A DNA stretch of 64,000 nucleotides from Oscillospiraceae bacterium (GCA_015067565.1 SVMF01000004.1:52132-116131); one strand, 5' to 3'. Positions 23,871-32,537 are shown, counted from the first letter of the stretch. Program-made: numbers and translations. Notes: generated by a model from the sequence alone, not told the origin.

Positions 23871-24374
23871 TCAATTCATTTTCACGACCGTGATCCGATC
23901 GCTGCCTAAGCCCGTCAGCGCGCTCACCGCGTTGATGATATCCAGCCGCACCGAAGGTCGATCCGCCCCTTGGCACACGACCACAGCGCCCTGAAATTGC
24001 GGATACCGCACCGCACTCACCGCTGCTTTATCATATGCGCTGCCCTCGGACAAAATCACCGTTTTGTGCTCCTCGTTGGTGCGCTCACCGTCGACATCCC
24101 TGTGAATATCACTCTGATATTCCGTCCGTGTGCCGTATTCAAGGCTTAGCATCACCTCGACCCGACCGGCCCCCTCGATCTGTGTCAGCATCTGCGCAAG
24201 ACGCTCCTGCATCGACTGTGCATAGCTTGCATCGTCACTTTGTACCTGCTTTGTTTCAGGCTTCTTCTCCTTTGACTCCGGAAGCATCAAAAGGGCAATG
24301 CCGAGCAGCAGCACCAGCGCAACATACTTGTACTTTTTCATCCCCTGTGTCACTTTTTCAAGGAACGGCTTCAT
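23871..24374 (-). CDS. spoIIIAG: Stage III sporulation protein AG
   Basis: 167 residues: one membrane helix (YVALVLLLGIALLML), a short linker and a ring-building domain (LAQMLTQIEGAGRVEVMLSL, QFQGAVVVCQGA, LDIINAVSALTGLGSDRITV). It forms a large multimeric ring of the SpoIIIA-SpoIIQ complex. It overlaps spoIIIAF by 17 bp. Confidence 0.92.
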   Translation of the reverse strand: MKPFLEKVTQGMKKYKYVALVLLLGIALLMLPESKEKKPETKQVQSDDASYAQSMQERLAQMLTQIEGAGRVEVMLSLEYGTRTEYQSDIHRDVDGERTNEEHKTVILSEGSAYDKAAVSAVRYPQFQGAVVVCQGADRPSVRLDIINAVSALTGLGSDRITVVKMN

Positions 24375-24825
24375 AAGACCTCCATGTTTGTCTGTCCCGT
24401 GGGACAGCCAGATTGTTTTCGATATATTCCGACAGCTTTTTCATCTCCTCGGGCGTCGGTGTGCCGATGATCTGAACCCGAATCGGCTTCGGCAGCTCCT
24501 CTTGGCTCACCTCAACGCTCGCCTTGACCTCAAAACCAAAGCCGAGCGCAATCTGCTCTATGTGCAGCTCGGTCGATTTGGCCACCTGTGCGGCAAACCT
24601 CTCGTGCGCATTTTCCTTTGCATCGTCAAGGGTCTGTGTATCGTTCGGTTTTATCAGCTCGGCAAGCTCACTCAAATCCACACCCGACAGTGGCGCAACC
24701 ACCACCAGCAAAATAAGCAGACCCGAAATCAGGCGGATCACATTGGCTGTTGTCGAGCTTTTGAACAGATGGGTCACCAGCATCGCCAACACACAAACGC
24801 TGACGACCGAAAGCAAGTATTCCAT
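24358..24825 (-). CDS. spoIIIAF: Stage III sporulation protein AF
   Basis: 155 residues from the ATG at 24825, which shares a base with the spoIIIAE TGA; GAGGGTGGT precedes it. Two N-terminal membrane helices (MEYLLSVVSVCVLAMLVTHL; RLISGLLILLVVVAPLSG) and a soluble domain ending PTPEEMKKLSEYIE. Component of the mother-cell part of the feeding channel. Confidence 0.88.
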   Translation of the reverse strand: MEYLLSVVSVCVLAMLVTHLFKSSTTANVIRLISGLLILLVVVAPLSGVDLSELAELIKPNDTQTLDDAKENAHERFAAQVAKSTELHIEQIALGFGFEVKASVEVSQEELPKPIRVQIIGTPTPEEMKKLSEYIENNLAVPRDRQTWRSYEAVP

Positions 24826-25898
24826 CACAGCACCACCCTCAAAAAGCATACCGACGAAATCAGCAGCATCAGCGCATATGCTCCGCACATCCCAAGCAAA
24901 TACCCCATCGCCTCAGAAAAGCGCTTCAACAGTGTCACATGGGAAGTACATCCCACCGCGCCGCTGACAGCCGCTGTCAGCTTCAGCAGCAAATAATGCA
25001 CCCCCACCTTCAAAAACGGCACAATGCAGATAGCCAGCACTGCAAGCATTCCGAAGGTCCCCACCGAGCTTTTTAACAGCGCCGCACTCGCCAGAAGGCT
25101 CTCCGAGGCATCCGAGACAATGCCCCCGACCACCGGCACCATGCCCGAAAGAGCTGCCTTTGTCGTCTTGACCGTGAGTGCATCGGCACTGCCGCTGATC
25201 ACCCCTGTAACGGATATATAGCCGATGTACACATAGACGATGATCCTGAGGCTCTTGGAGATCAGCCAGCCGATGAACTCTCGAATTTCCTTGAGCATCT
25301 TGTTGTCTGTGGCGCTTTCTGCCGTCGCCACAGCAAGGTAAACATATACCATCGGGATCAGAAGCGATCCGATCAGCCGCATCAGCAGCTGTGAAAACAG
25401 AACTGTTCCACCGTAGAGCACAGACCCCGACTGGATGCCGCCCGACATCACGGTCGTTGAGGCCAGAATCGGCAAAAAGCAGGCGCTGTAGCTTTGCATT
25501 CGATCCATCGTGTCACGGGCCAAATGTACCATGGACTGTACGCTCCCGAGCATAGCTGCAGCGATGGCCAATGCACCTGCGATCATGGCCACCGTGTTGT
25601 ATTTTTCGGCCGAAAAGCTTGTCACGGCAAACAGCGTAACGATCGAAAGCAGCGTCGCGCACAAGCGCAATGCACTTTTGAATTCTCCGTTCGCCTTTGA
25701 AACCGAACCAAAAAGCATCGACTGCAGCACATCCCAGAAGCTCCTCGACTGCACCTGCTCATAAGAGGGCAGAAGCTCCGAAGCCTCAGCGTCCAGTTCT
25801 TCCGTCAAAGCCTGTGTTTCGATGCCAATGTCCTCCTGAGCAAAAACGGGAGCCGTCAAAAGCATCAGCACGCAAAGTGTCAGCACCAAATACCTCAC
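24825..25898 (-). CDS. spoIIIAE: Stage III sporulation protein AE
   Basis: 357 residues from a GTG at 25898 overlapping the spoIIIAD stop (GTGA); GGGAGGT lies 5 bases upstream. An N-terminal signal-like helix (VLTLCVLMLLTAPVFA) leads into an acidic segment and then a polytopic membrane domain, including VYIGYISVTGVISGSADALT and KAALSGMVPVVGGIVSDASE. It is slightly shorter than the usual 390-400 residues because of a short N-terminal extracellular part. It is a membrane core of the SpoIIIA secretion-like complex. Confidence 0.9.
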   Translation of the reverse strand: MRYLVLTLCVLMLLTAPVFAQEDIGIETQALTEELDAEASELLPSYEQVQSRSFWDVLQSMLFGSVSKANGEFKSALRLCATLLSIVTLFAVTSFSAEKYNTVAMIAGALAIAAAMLGSVQSMVHLARDTMDRMQSYSACFLPILASTTVMSGGIQSGSVLYGGTVLFSQLLMRLIGSLLIPMVYVYLAVATAESATDNKMLKEIREFIGWLISKSLRIIVYVYIGYISVTGVISGSADALTVKTTKAALSGMVPVVGGIVSDASESLLASAALLKSSVGTFGMLAVLAICIVPFLKVGVHYLLLKLTAAVSGAVGCTSHVTLLKRFSEAMGYLLGMCGAYALMLLISSVCFLRVVL

Positions 25899-26284
25899 GA
25901 GCCACCTCCCAACCTTTGTACCGTTTGCAAGACCATCTCCAGCAGTGGAAGCGAAACATAGATCGCCAGCATCGCTCCACACAGCTCAATAAGTTTTGCA
26001 ATCGAGCTGTGCCCCGCATCGGCACAGACATTGGCGCTGATGTTCGTGAGCAGACCGATGCCGATGGCCTTGAGCATCGGCTCCATCAGCGCCTTGTCCA
26101 CACCTGACATATTTCGCAGCGTTTTCAGAAAGTCCAAGATCGGCCGCAGCACATCCAACAGCATCAGCGCAATGACAGCACAGGCGCCCAGGCTGAGCAC
26201 AACCATAAGCTCCTTCTTTTGCAGCGTGCCCGAAAAAATGACCGTCAAGATCCCGACGATCGCGGCCTTCCACAGCGTCTCCAT
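25895..26284 (-). CDS. spoIIIAD: Stage III sporulation protein AD
   Basis: 129 residues from the ATG at 26284, whose A is the last base of the spoIIIAC TGA stop (TGATG). Polytopic membrane protein with KAAIVGILTVIFSGTLQKK, LSLGACAVIALMLLDVL and GIGLLTNISANVCADAGHSS. The family is related to export-apparatus proteins of type III-like systems. It overlaps spoIIIAE by 4 bp. Confidence 0.9.
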   Translation of the reverse strand: METLWKAAIVGILTVIFSGTLQKKELMVVLSLGACAVIALMLLDVLRPILDFLKTLRNMSGVDKALMEPMLKAIGIGLLTNISANVCADAGHSSIAKLIELCGAMLAIYVSLPLLEMVLQTVQRLGGGS

Positions 26285-26484
26285 CAAAAATCAAACAAGC
26301 TCTTGACGAGGTCGAAGAGCTGTGCAATTTTTTGCACCACAATGAACAGCACTACCACCAATCCCGCCAGGGTCGTCATTGTCGCCTGTTCCTCCCGTCC
26401 CGAGCGCACGAGCACCTGATTCAAGATGGACACGATGATGCCCACAGCTGCGATTTTGAAAACCAGATCGATCTGCATACTCAC
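26284..26484 (-). CDS. spoIIIAC: Stage III sporulation protein AC
   Basis: 66 residues with two membrane helices (FKIAAVGIIVSILNQVL and TTLAGLVVVLFIVVQKIAQL). The GTG at 26484 overlaps the spoIIIAB stop and gives the same N-terminal length as B. subtilis SpoIIIAC; the ATG at 26478 is the alternative. Confidence 0.88.
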   Translation of the reverse strand: MSMQIDLVFKIAAVGIIVSILNQVLVRSGREEQATMTTLAGLVVVLFIVVQKIAQLFDLVKSLFDF

Positions 26485-26990
26485 AAAAACAAGATCACCA
26501 GCGCAATGCCGGTCGTCATTCCCAAGACAGCATAGCTTTTCGCCATTGGTCGTTTTTCCTTCTCAAAGCGCTCCTGCGCCGCTCGCAGTCGCTGCCCCGT
26601 GAGCTGCAGTACACGATTTTCCCCGTCAAGATCATATCGCCCCAAACCGCTGTACATCTCAAGCACCGCCATCATCGCATCGTTTGGCAGAAGCAGCCCC
26701 TTGGTTTCGTCGAGCGCTGTCTGCGCCGCCTTGGAACGCGGCATCCCCTGCTCGAGTCGTTCCGCATAGTCCGTAAGAAAGGCAGATACTGCCCCGCTTG
26801 TCCGTTCTGCCGCATGCAAGCAGAGCTGTGGTAAGGGTCTGAGCGTATAATTCAGCTCGCATTTGATGATCTCCACCGCGCCAAGCATCTGGTCAAGCTG
26901 TCGCAGCTGTCTGTAAAAACTCACGGCCTTCGACACACCGAAGCCGCCTGCCGCCCCAACAATCAGCAGCGCACCTATGATCTTAATCAT
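26481..26990 (-). CDS. spoIIIAB: Stage III sporulation protein AB
   Basis: 169 residues from the ATG at 26990 (GGAGGT 5 bases upstream), overlapping spoIIIAA by 8 bp. An N-terminal membrane helix (IGALLIVGAAGGFGVSKAV), a helical soluble part related to GspF-type proteins (EIIKCELNYTLRPLPQLC) and a C-terminal membrane helix (YAVLGMTTGIALVILFL). It probably partners the SpoIIIAA ATPase. Confidence 0.9.
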   Translation of the reverse strand: MIKIIGALLIVGAAGGFGVSKAVSFYRQLRQLDQMLGAVEIIKCELNYTLRPLPQLCLHAAERTSGAVSAFLTDYAERLEQGMPRSKAAQTALDETKGLLLPNDAMMAVLEMYSGLGRYDLDGENRVLQLTGQRLRAAQERFEKEKRPMAKSYAVLGMTTGIALVILFL

Positions 26991-27846
26991 TTGCAACCTC
27001 CATATGTAAATTCCGCTGTGCATCGATCCGTACCACATTGCCAAAAATCCTGCTTTGCATCAAGCCGCGATAGATTGGTCGCTCAGACAGCTCCTTTACT
27101 GTCGCTGCGTGCGCCGTCGCCAAAAAACGCACACCGCAGTAGGAAGCTCTGCAAATCGCCTCGACATCTGCCTCTGCGGTGATCTCGTCAACGGCGATCC
27201 ATTGTGGATTCATGGTTCGCAGAAGCATTTCAATGCCCTCAGCCTTGCAGATCGCCGTCAAAATGTCCGTACTTTTCCCGACATCCAGCTGTGCCTTCCC
27301 ATCCAGGCACGCAGCGACCTCCGAGCGCTCATCGACCAAGCCGATGCGCCAGGAAAAACGGTCAGAGAGCTGTCTGATCAGATCCCGCAGGAGCGTTGTT
27401 TTTCCCCGCCCCGGTGGGGCGATGATCAAAGTCGACTGCGGATGTGTCCACAAATAGGAACGGATCGAATCAGCAACTCCGAATATGCTACGAGCAATTC
27501 GCAAGGAAACGGAACTCAGCTCCGTCAGAGTGTAAAATTCACCATTTTTATACACGCCCCGTCCGCACAGGCCGAGTCTGTGCCCTCCCGGAATCGTTAA
27601 AAAACCGTTTTTGAGCATTTGCTGCGCCGCATATGCAGAACTTGCGCTCGCCCGATCCAGCACCTCCTGCAAATCGCTTGTGCACACCTCCTGCGGCACA
27701 AGCTGCCGCTCCTGCCCGTTTTGCAGATACGTCGGTGGTCGCCCAAGCCGCATACGCACCTCCTCCAACTGAGAATGTGGCTGTCTCATGATCGCCTGCG
27801 CAATTCGCTGCGGACAGATCTGCACCGCTTGTCTTACCTCGTCCAT
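26983..27846 (-). CDS. spoIIIAA: Stage III sporulation protein AA (secretion-type ATPase)
   Basis: 287 residues from the ATG at 27846 (GGGAGGG 6 bases upstream). Walker A APPGRGKTT (about residue 143), LVDERSEVAAC, Walker B WIAVDEITAEADVEAI and a C-terminal HAATVKELSERP, matching type II/IV secretion-like ATPases. It should power the SpoIIIA complex that keeps the forespore active. First of eight genes, all complete and mostly overlapping. In B. subtilis the operon is sigma-E dependent; I did not find a convincing sigma-E promoter by eye. Confidence 0.94.
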   Translation of the reverse strand: MDEVRQAVQICPQRIAQAIMRQPHSQLEEVRMRLGRPPTYLQNGQERQLVPQEVCTSDLQEVLDRASASSAYAAQQMLKNGFLTIPGGHRLGLCGRGVYKNGEFYTLTELSSVSLRIARSIFGVADSIRSYLWTHPQSTLIIAPPGRGKTTLLRDLIRQLSDRFSWRIGLVDERSEVAACLDGKAQLDVGKSTDILTAICKAEGIEMLLRTMNPQWIAVDEITAEADVEAICRASYCGVRFLATAHAATVKELSERPIYRGLMQSRIFGNVVRIDAQRNLHMEVAND

Positions 27847-27912
27847 CGTTGTCCCTCCCATTGCACTCTATGCGTCAGGTGCTTGGCTTAGGACAAATCT
27901 TTCCCGAAAAAC

Positions 27913-27941
27913 TTGACAAGCTCACAGCATATTTTTATAAT
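27913..27941 (+). promoter_or_regulatory. Consensus sigma-A promoter of the SLH protein gene
   Basis: TTGACA (27913-27918), 17-base spacer, TATAAT (27936-27941). This perfect promoter lies 30 bases before the ATG at 27972 and is divergent from spoIIIAA. Confidence 0.85.
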
Positions 27942-27971
27942 GAATATATCCATACAAACGGAGGAGTCTTT

Positions 27972-30260
27972 ATGAAGCGCTTGATCAGCTTGCTTTTGAT
28001 CCTTGTTCTGTGTCTATCGTGTTACCCGACCGTCAAGGCCTCTCATGTCGTTGGCGGCACCTTCGGCGAAATGACCTGGACGCTGGATCTTTCCACCGGC
28101 ACTCTGGTCGTCTCGGGCGACGGCAACATTGAATGCAGCACCGCCCCATGGGAGGTGTACAAAAGCTCCATTACGTCCTTTGAGAATCTTGACACCTGCG
28201 GCATTCTCACCCATGCATTCCGCGACTATATCGCCTTGCGCGTTGTCAAGCTCCACAATGCCTATATCAGCGAGAATGCCTTTTACCGCTGCGCCAACCT
28301 CAGAGATGTTTACTTTTACGGCAAGATCTTCGCCTGGACCGGCGCGTTTGAAGCCACCGGCGGTATCGAGAAGGTATATGCACAGAGCCTTCAGCAGTGG
28401 TGCGATGCCGCATTCTGGTACACCTACGGTATCGCGGATACCGAAACGGTCTACTCCACAAACCCCTTGTACTGCGGTGCCGATCTGTATATTGCCGGCG
28501 AATTGGCCACAGACCTGACCATCCCTGAGAGCACTTCGACGCTTTCCATGAACACCTTTGCCAACTGTCCGAGCGTGACGCGTGTCGTTCTCCCCTTCAC
28601 GGTCAAGAAGATCTGTATGGGTGCCCTGCAGTGCCCCAATCTCACGCAGATCGTCATCATGAACCCGAATTGCAAGATTGAAGGGCTTGGGCTCGGCAGC
28701 AAAAGCGCTGTCATCCATTCTGTCGGTGGCGGTACAGTCGCCGAATTTGCTGGAAAAGTGGGGCGTACCTTCCACTCGTGTGTCTATCAGAACAACAAAA
28801 ACGGCACACACGATTTCTACTGCACCGTGTGCAAGTCCTCGGTTGTGTCCGCTGCCGCCCACAGATTTGTTGACGGATACTGCAACTGCGGTCAGGTGGC
28901 GGACTGCGAAACGGTAGGCCATCTGTTCGAATCCAAAGTCGTAACGCAACCAAGCTGTGTCACAGACGGACTGCAACAAAACACCTGCAAGCTCTGCGGT
29001 TTTGTGGCATCGATCGCCCTTCCCGCCACGGGTCATTTACGCGCCACCGCACAGGAAACCGTTGCGCCCACCTGCACCGAATCAGGCAAGCTTTCACATT
29101 GGCTGTGCAAGGATTGTAACGGAATTTTCCTGGATCAGGATTGTACGCAGCCTGCAAGCGAGGAAGACCTTCTCCTACCGCCGAGCGGACATCAGTACCG
29201 TGCGGTCGTCACCCCTCCCACCTGCACACAGGAGGGCTACACCACCTACACATGCAACCGCTGTGCGGACAGCTACATCGGCAATATCCTTCCCGTTACT
29301 CCGCATGATTATCTTGCCATCATCACGGCACCCACCTGCACGCAGGAGGGATATACCACTTACGCCTGCAAGAATTGCTCCCACACCTTCGTCGATGAGA
29401 TCACCGCCCCGACCGGCCATCTGAACACCACAGCCGTGACCGTCCCTCCGACCTGCATCGAAGACGGCCTAATCACAGTCACCTGTCAGGATTGTGGTAT
29501 TTCAGTCAGCAATACGGTCGCAGCGACCGGCCATAGCTACCAAGCGTTCACCATCGCTCCCACCTGCACACAGGAGGGCCATATTCAAATGATATGCTCC
29601 TGCGGCGACAGCTATATCGAAAGCACGATCGCTCCCAACGGCCATTTCTGGAACGATTGGACTTGGGACGGAAGCGCAAAACAGCGCAACTGCGTGATCT
29701 GTGGGACAATTGAGCGATTGGAATACAACAATCCCTTCGGCGATGTCATCGCAACGGATTATTACTTTGAGCCCGTCTTGTGGGCCGTTGACCAAGGCAT
29801 CACCAAGGGCACCTCTGATACAAACTTCTCCCCAGATCAAGCCTGCAGCCGTGCTCAGATCGTGACCTTCCTGCACCGGGCCGTCGGCTCCCCGAAACCT
29901 GAAAGCAGCAAAAACCCCTTCACGGATGTGCAGGAAGACGATTATTTCTACAATGCCGTCCTTTGGGCTCTCGAGCAAGGCATCACCACAGGCACAAGTC
30001 AGACAACCTTCTCCCCCGACGCACCTTGCACCCGTGGCCAAGTCGTGACCTTCCTGTATCGCTCTGCCGGAACGCCGAAGGTCGAGGATGTCCCCTCTCC
30101 GTTTGTCGATGTTTCTTCCGAGGATTATTTCTGCATCGCCGTCAAATGGGCCGTGCAAAACCGCATCACCGAAGGTACCGCAAAGGACCGTTTCTCCCCG
30201 CACCTGTATTGCACCAGAGGCCAGATCGTTACCTTCCTTTACCGCGCAATAACTTCATAA
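27972..30260 (+). CDS. Secreted LRR_5 / Cys-rich repeat / 3x SLH surface protein
   Basis: 762 residues, with GGAGGAG before the ATG. Signal peptide (RLISLLLILVLCLSC) then a BspA-like LRR_5 region (about 30-270). Next come five or six CxxC modules of about 40 residues, with the pattern APTCTQEGYTTYxCxxC followed by ATGH (about 280-570). Three SLH domains close the protein (about 586-762: FGDVIATDYYFEPVLWAVDQ, FTDVQEDDYFYNAVLWALEQ, FVDVSSEDYFCIAVKWAVQN). It should be anchored to secondary cell-wall polymer. The function of the CxxC modules is unknown; relatives are at 45429, 52958 and 59371. Confidence 0.88.
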   Translation: MKRLISLLLILVLCLSCYPTVKASHVVGGTFGEMTWTLDLSTGTLVVSGDGNIECSTAPWEVYKSSITSFENLDTCGILTHAFRDYIALRVVKLHNAYISENAFYRCANLRDVYFYGKIFAWTGAFEATGGIEKVYAQSLQQWCDAAFWYTYGIADTETVYSTNPLYCGADLYIAGELATDLTIPESTSTLSMNTFANCPSVTRVVLPFTVKKICMGALQCPNLTQIVIMNPNCKIEGLGLGSKSAVIHSVGGGTVAEFAGKVGRTFHSCVYQNNKNGTHDFYCTVCKSSVVSAAAHRFVDGYCNCGQVADCETVGHLFESKVVTQPSCVTDGLQQNTCKLCGFVASIALPATGHLRATAQETVAPTCTESGKLSHWLCKDCNGIFLDQDCTQPASEEDLLLPPSGHQYRAVVTPPTCTQEGYTTYTCNRCADSYIGNILPVTPHDYLAIITAPTCTQEGYTTYACKNCSHTFVDEITAPTGHLNTTAVTVPPTCIEDGLITVTCQDCGISVSNTVAATGHSYQAFTIAPTCTQEGHIQMICSCGDSYIESTIAPNGHFWNDWTWDGSAKQRNCVICGTIERLEYNNPFGDVIATDYYFEPVLWAVDQGITKGTSDTNFSPDQACSRAQIVTFLHRAVGSPKPESSKNPFTDVQEDDYFYNAVLWALEQGITTGTSQTTFSPDAPCTRGQVVTFLYRSAGTPKVEDVPSPFVDVSSEDYFCIAVKWAVQNRITEGTAKDRFSPHLYCTRGQIVTFLYRAITS

Positions 30261-30265
30261 AATCC

Positions 30266-30307
30266 AACTGTGGCAGGGAACACATACCATAATTCCCTGC
30301 CACAGTT
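30266..30307 (+). terminator. Long stem-loop after the SLH gene
   Basis: Fifteen-base perfect stem AACTGTGGCAGGGAA/TTCCCTGCCACAGTT with a 12-base loop, starting 6 bases after the stop. There is no U-run on the plus strand, so termination is likely but not certain. Confidence 0.6.
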
Positions 30308-30380
30308 CCGTATCGCCACAATCGCCGGATAGGTATTTGCGGCTTATGAAGAAAAAATAAATAAAAAAGCAAAAAAGTTC

Positions 30381-30409
30381 TTGCATTTTTCCGAAAGCTC
30401 TGCTATAAT
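30381..30409 (+). promoter_or_regulatory. Promoter of the tRNA-Ala transcript
   Basis: TTGCAT (30381-30386), 17-base spacer, TATAAT (30404-30409). The transcript would include the tRNA-like fragment and then the tRNA. Confidence 0.75.
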
Positions 30410-30440
30410 ATTTATGCTCACAAACGAGCGAACAAAATAT

Positions 30441-30488
30441 GGGGGTATCGCTCAGCTGGGAGCCCGGTTGAAGCAGTTACGCTCCCCC
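30441..30488 (+). pseudogene. tRNA-Ala-like fragment
   Basis: The first 22 bases match the 5' end of the intact tRNA-Ala 84 bases downstream with one difference (GGGGGTAT, then C for A, then GCTCAGCTGGGAG). They include a D-arm (GCTC/GAGC). The anticodon and T arms are lost, yet GGGGG can still pair with the CCCCC at 30484-30488. It looks like a tRNA remnant left by recombination or deletion. Confidence 0.6.
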
Positions 30489-30524
30489 CATTAACTTAAT
30501 AATAAACATCGGATACCCTCATAT

Positions 30525-30600
<76 letters not shown>

Positions 30601-30626
30601 AAAGGGTATCCGATGTTTTATTTTTT

Positions 30627-30657
30627 ACTCATTTTCACCAGAAAATGAGTATTTTTT
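30627..30657 (+). terminator. Terminator of the tRNA transcript
   Basis: Ten-base stem ACTCATTTTC/GAAAATGAGT with loop ACCA, followed by ATTTTTT. Confidence 0.85.
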
Positions 30658-30838
30658 ATGCCGCAAACCAAACAATGTCAAGGCCCATGCTGAACTGCTC
30701 AAAGTCGATATACAGTTTGTAGTCCCGGTAGACATCCACTCGCTTGATAAGACAGTTGACTATCATCTTCTTGGCTTTGATACTTGCAGTATCGTACATA
30801 TCAGCCCACGAAATAATATCGTCATACTGAGCGTTACA
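30656..30838 (-). pseudogene. C-terminal remnant of a large serine recombinase
   Basis: About 60 codons read YDDIISWADMYDTASIKAKK, then MIVNCLIKRVDVYRDYKLYI and a DFEQF-like end. This is the typical C-terminal tail of site-specific serine recombinases from mobile elements. There is no start codon, catalytic domain or ribosome-binding site: the frame begins right after the terminator of the anti-sigma gene. It lies just downstream of tRNA-Ala, so it is probably the scar of an excised or decayed integrated element. Confidence 0.7.
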
Positions 30839-30839
30839 T

Positions 30840-30868
30840 AAGGACTCTCCGTTTTCGGAGAGTCCTTT
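30840..30868 (-). terminator. Terminator of the sigma/anti-sigma pair
   Basis: Ten-base perfect stem GGACTCTCCG/CGGAGAGTCC with loop TTTT, 5 bases after the stop at 30873. Confidence 0.75.
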
Positions 30869-30872
30869 CGCA

Positions 30873-31673
30873 TTATTCAGGTGCACCGATATATCCGAGA
30901 ATGTCCTCGGCCGGGGCAAGACTTTCAAACATCTGCTGCATCTGCTCAGTGCTCAGAGCACTTTGTAACATATACAGATAATCTCCGTCCGTCCAGAACC
31001 AAAAACGATTCACAGACCCTTCCCAATCACATTCCGAAAAATCTTCGATAAAACAGAAAATTTCGGTATCGCCTATTGTAATAGTCTCTTCGCTGTATTT
31101 CACCTTGGCGTCCGCATCGTAGTGGACCGAAATCAAGGGCTGATCGGGCTTCACACTTTTCGCAGTTTGCTGAAAAAAGCTAACCTGCGAATCGTCCACG
31201 GTCCATTCCATGTGAAAATCACGAATATTTTCGATGATGGGCGTACCCTCCTGACGGGCAGGATACCAGCAGTATTCTCCGTTTTCCAGATAGCAAGCAC
31301 CCGCATCAATCGTGGTCGCACTTACGATTGCCGTAGGCAGCATAAAGACTTCAATCTCATCGGGCGCATCGGCATCGGCAACCGCACCCTTGAATGTGAT
31401 ATCGTGGCGCTGATTGGTCACACTGTACTCAGGAATCGTATATATTTCTGATTCCACCTGTGCATCAAGAGAGAAGCGAACCGCAGCAAACACTATGCTT
31501 CCCATCAGGAGCACAGCGGCTGCGATCAAAGCAAGACGACGCACAAGGCGGTCGCGTTTTATCGTGCAAGCAGGATGCGCAGCAAGCGATGCGTGCGCAT
31601 CGCAGGGGACGTCGCAGAATGAATCATTCACAGATTGCAATAATGCCTTTTGAAACGGGCTCAGGTTATTCAT
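30873..31673 (-). CDS. Membrane anti-sigma-like protein
   Basis: 266 residues: about 45 cytoplasmic residues, one membrane helix (LALIAAAVLLMGSIVFAAV) and an extracytoplasmic domain ending DGDYLYMLQSALSTEQMQQM, which resembles DUF4367-type domains of anti-sigma factors. It overlaps the ECF sigma gene by 8 bp, and this linkage is the main reason for the call. The cytoplasmic part should hold the sigma factor; the signal is unknown. Confidence 0.75.
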   Translation of the reverse strand: MNNLSPFQKALLQSVNDSFCDVPCDAHASLAAHPACTIKRDRLVRRLALIAAAVLLMGSIVFAAVRFSLDAQVESEIYTIPEYSVTNQRHDITFKGAVADADAPDEIEVFMLPTAIVSATTIDAGACYLENGEYCWYPARQEGTPIIENIRDFHMEWTVDDSQVSFFQQTAKSVKPDQPLISVHYDADAKVKYSEETITIGDTEIFCFIEDFSECDWEGSVNRFWFWTDGDYLYMLQSALSTEQMQQMFESLAPAEDILGYIGAPE

Positions 31674-32163
31674 TATAAAAATCCTCCTTTTGATAAATTT
31701 GAAGCAATCGGGTTTTGGCTCGCGATAGCTGTTTGTAGATCGTCACCCTCTTGCGTTTTAGGAGCCTCGCCAAATCCTTGACCTCCAGCTGCTGAACATA
31801 ATGAAGCATCAAAATCTCGGCATATTCGCTCGGCAGGCTGCTGATCGCCGCCAGAAGCCGCTCATAATCCATAGAATTGGCGACGGTTTCAAAGAGATCA
31901 TCTGAGGAAGATGCTGCGATCGTCTCAATTTCCACATCCTTACATTGCTTTGGCAGAAGGTCTAACGCAGCGTGCTTTGCAGCAACCAGGCAGTAAGCGC
32001 GAAGCGATGCTTCATTTGAGGGAAGTTTCACCCGAAAGATGCGCAAAAACGCAGTTTGTACCGCATCCTCCGCATCGTGGCGGTTGTGCAGAATTCTCTC
32101 CGCAATCGCAAGCATCTGCCCTTGATAAGCCTGCACGAGTTGTTCCGATTGTAAATCAGTCAA
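31666..32163 (-). CDS. ECF RNA polymerase sigma factor
   Basis: 165 residues. Region 2: YQGQMLAIAERILHNRHDAE, then DAVQTAFLRIFR. Region 4: LPSEYAEILMLHYVQQLEVK, then DLARLLKRKRVTIYKQLSRA. AAAGGAGAATT precedes the ATG. It is followed by its membrane anti-sigma partner. TATAAT on the minus strand (near 32226-32231), with TTTAAA 17 bases further up, may be its promoter. Confidence 0.9.
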   Translation of the reverse strand: MTDLQSEQLVQAYQGQMLAIAERILHNRHDAEDAVQTAFLRIFRVKLPSNEASLRAYCLVAAKHAALDLLPKQCKDVEIETIAASSSDDLFETVANSMDYERLLAAISSLPSEYAEILMLHYVQQLEVKDLARLLKRKRVTIYKQLSRAKTRLLQIYQKEDFYNE

Positions 32164-32260
32164 TCAAATTCTCCTTTCTGTATGATGTGCGCACTCATAA
32201 ATACAGACGATGAATTACAAGAGAATTATACCGTTTTTTTCACAAATTTTAAATAAAAAA

Positions 32261-32283
32261 GGACTCCCCGTTCGGGGAGTCCT
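32261..32283. terminator. Distal copy of the tsf terminator hairpin (element copy B)
   Basis: Ten-base stem GGACTCCCCG/CGGGGAGTCC. Read on the minus strand it is followed by TTTTTTATTT, so this copy retains the U-run. It matches 32539-32561 except for one loop base. Confidence 0.8.
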
Positions 32284-32537
32284 CAGTCTGTCGAAAAACT
32301 TGTTTTTCGACAGACTGGCAGAGCTCAAAAAGTCGGCAAGACGAGCAAACCGAGCTCGTCGGCGTACGATGGTACGGTAGAGCTCGGTTTGCGATGTAAG
32401 TCAAAATGCCTTGCGCAGCAAGCATTTGAAGTGCTATTTTGTTGTATCGGAGATATGTCGCAATCGCTTATTTGAACACAGAGTGCCAATCGTCAAAAAT
32501 TTGCATTTTGACGATTGGCGACTTTTTTGACACTCTG
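32284..32537. mobile_element. Terminator-targeting miniature element, copy B (254 bp)
   Basis: Same orientation and ends as copy A (CAGTCTGTC at the left, CACTCTG at the right). It lies between the two copies of the tsf terminator. Here the central hairpin is a perfect 13-base inverted repeat (GCAAACCGAGCTC with its complement), and the right-end palindrome is perfect as well. A one-base deletion (ATATGTCG against ATATGTTCG in copy A) and changes in the T-run destroy the frame seen in copy A. Confidence 0.85.

Noticed and set aside
27847..27912. Sigma-E promoter for the spoIIIA operon (CATAGAGT near the start)
   Set aside because: A -10-like sequence exists, but no convincing -35 element at 13-14 bases, so it is not listed.
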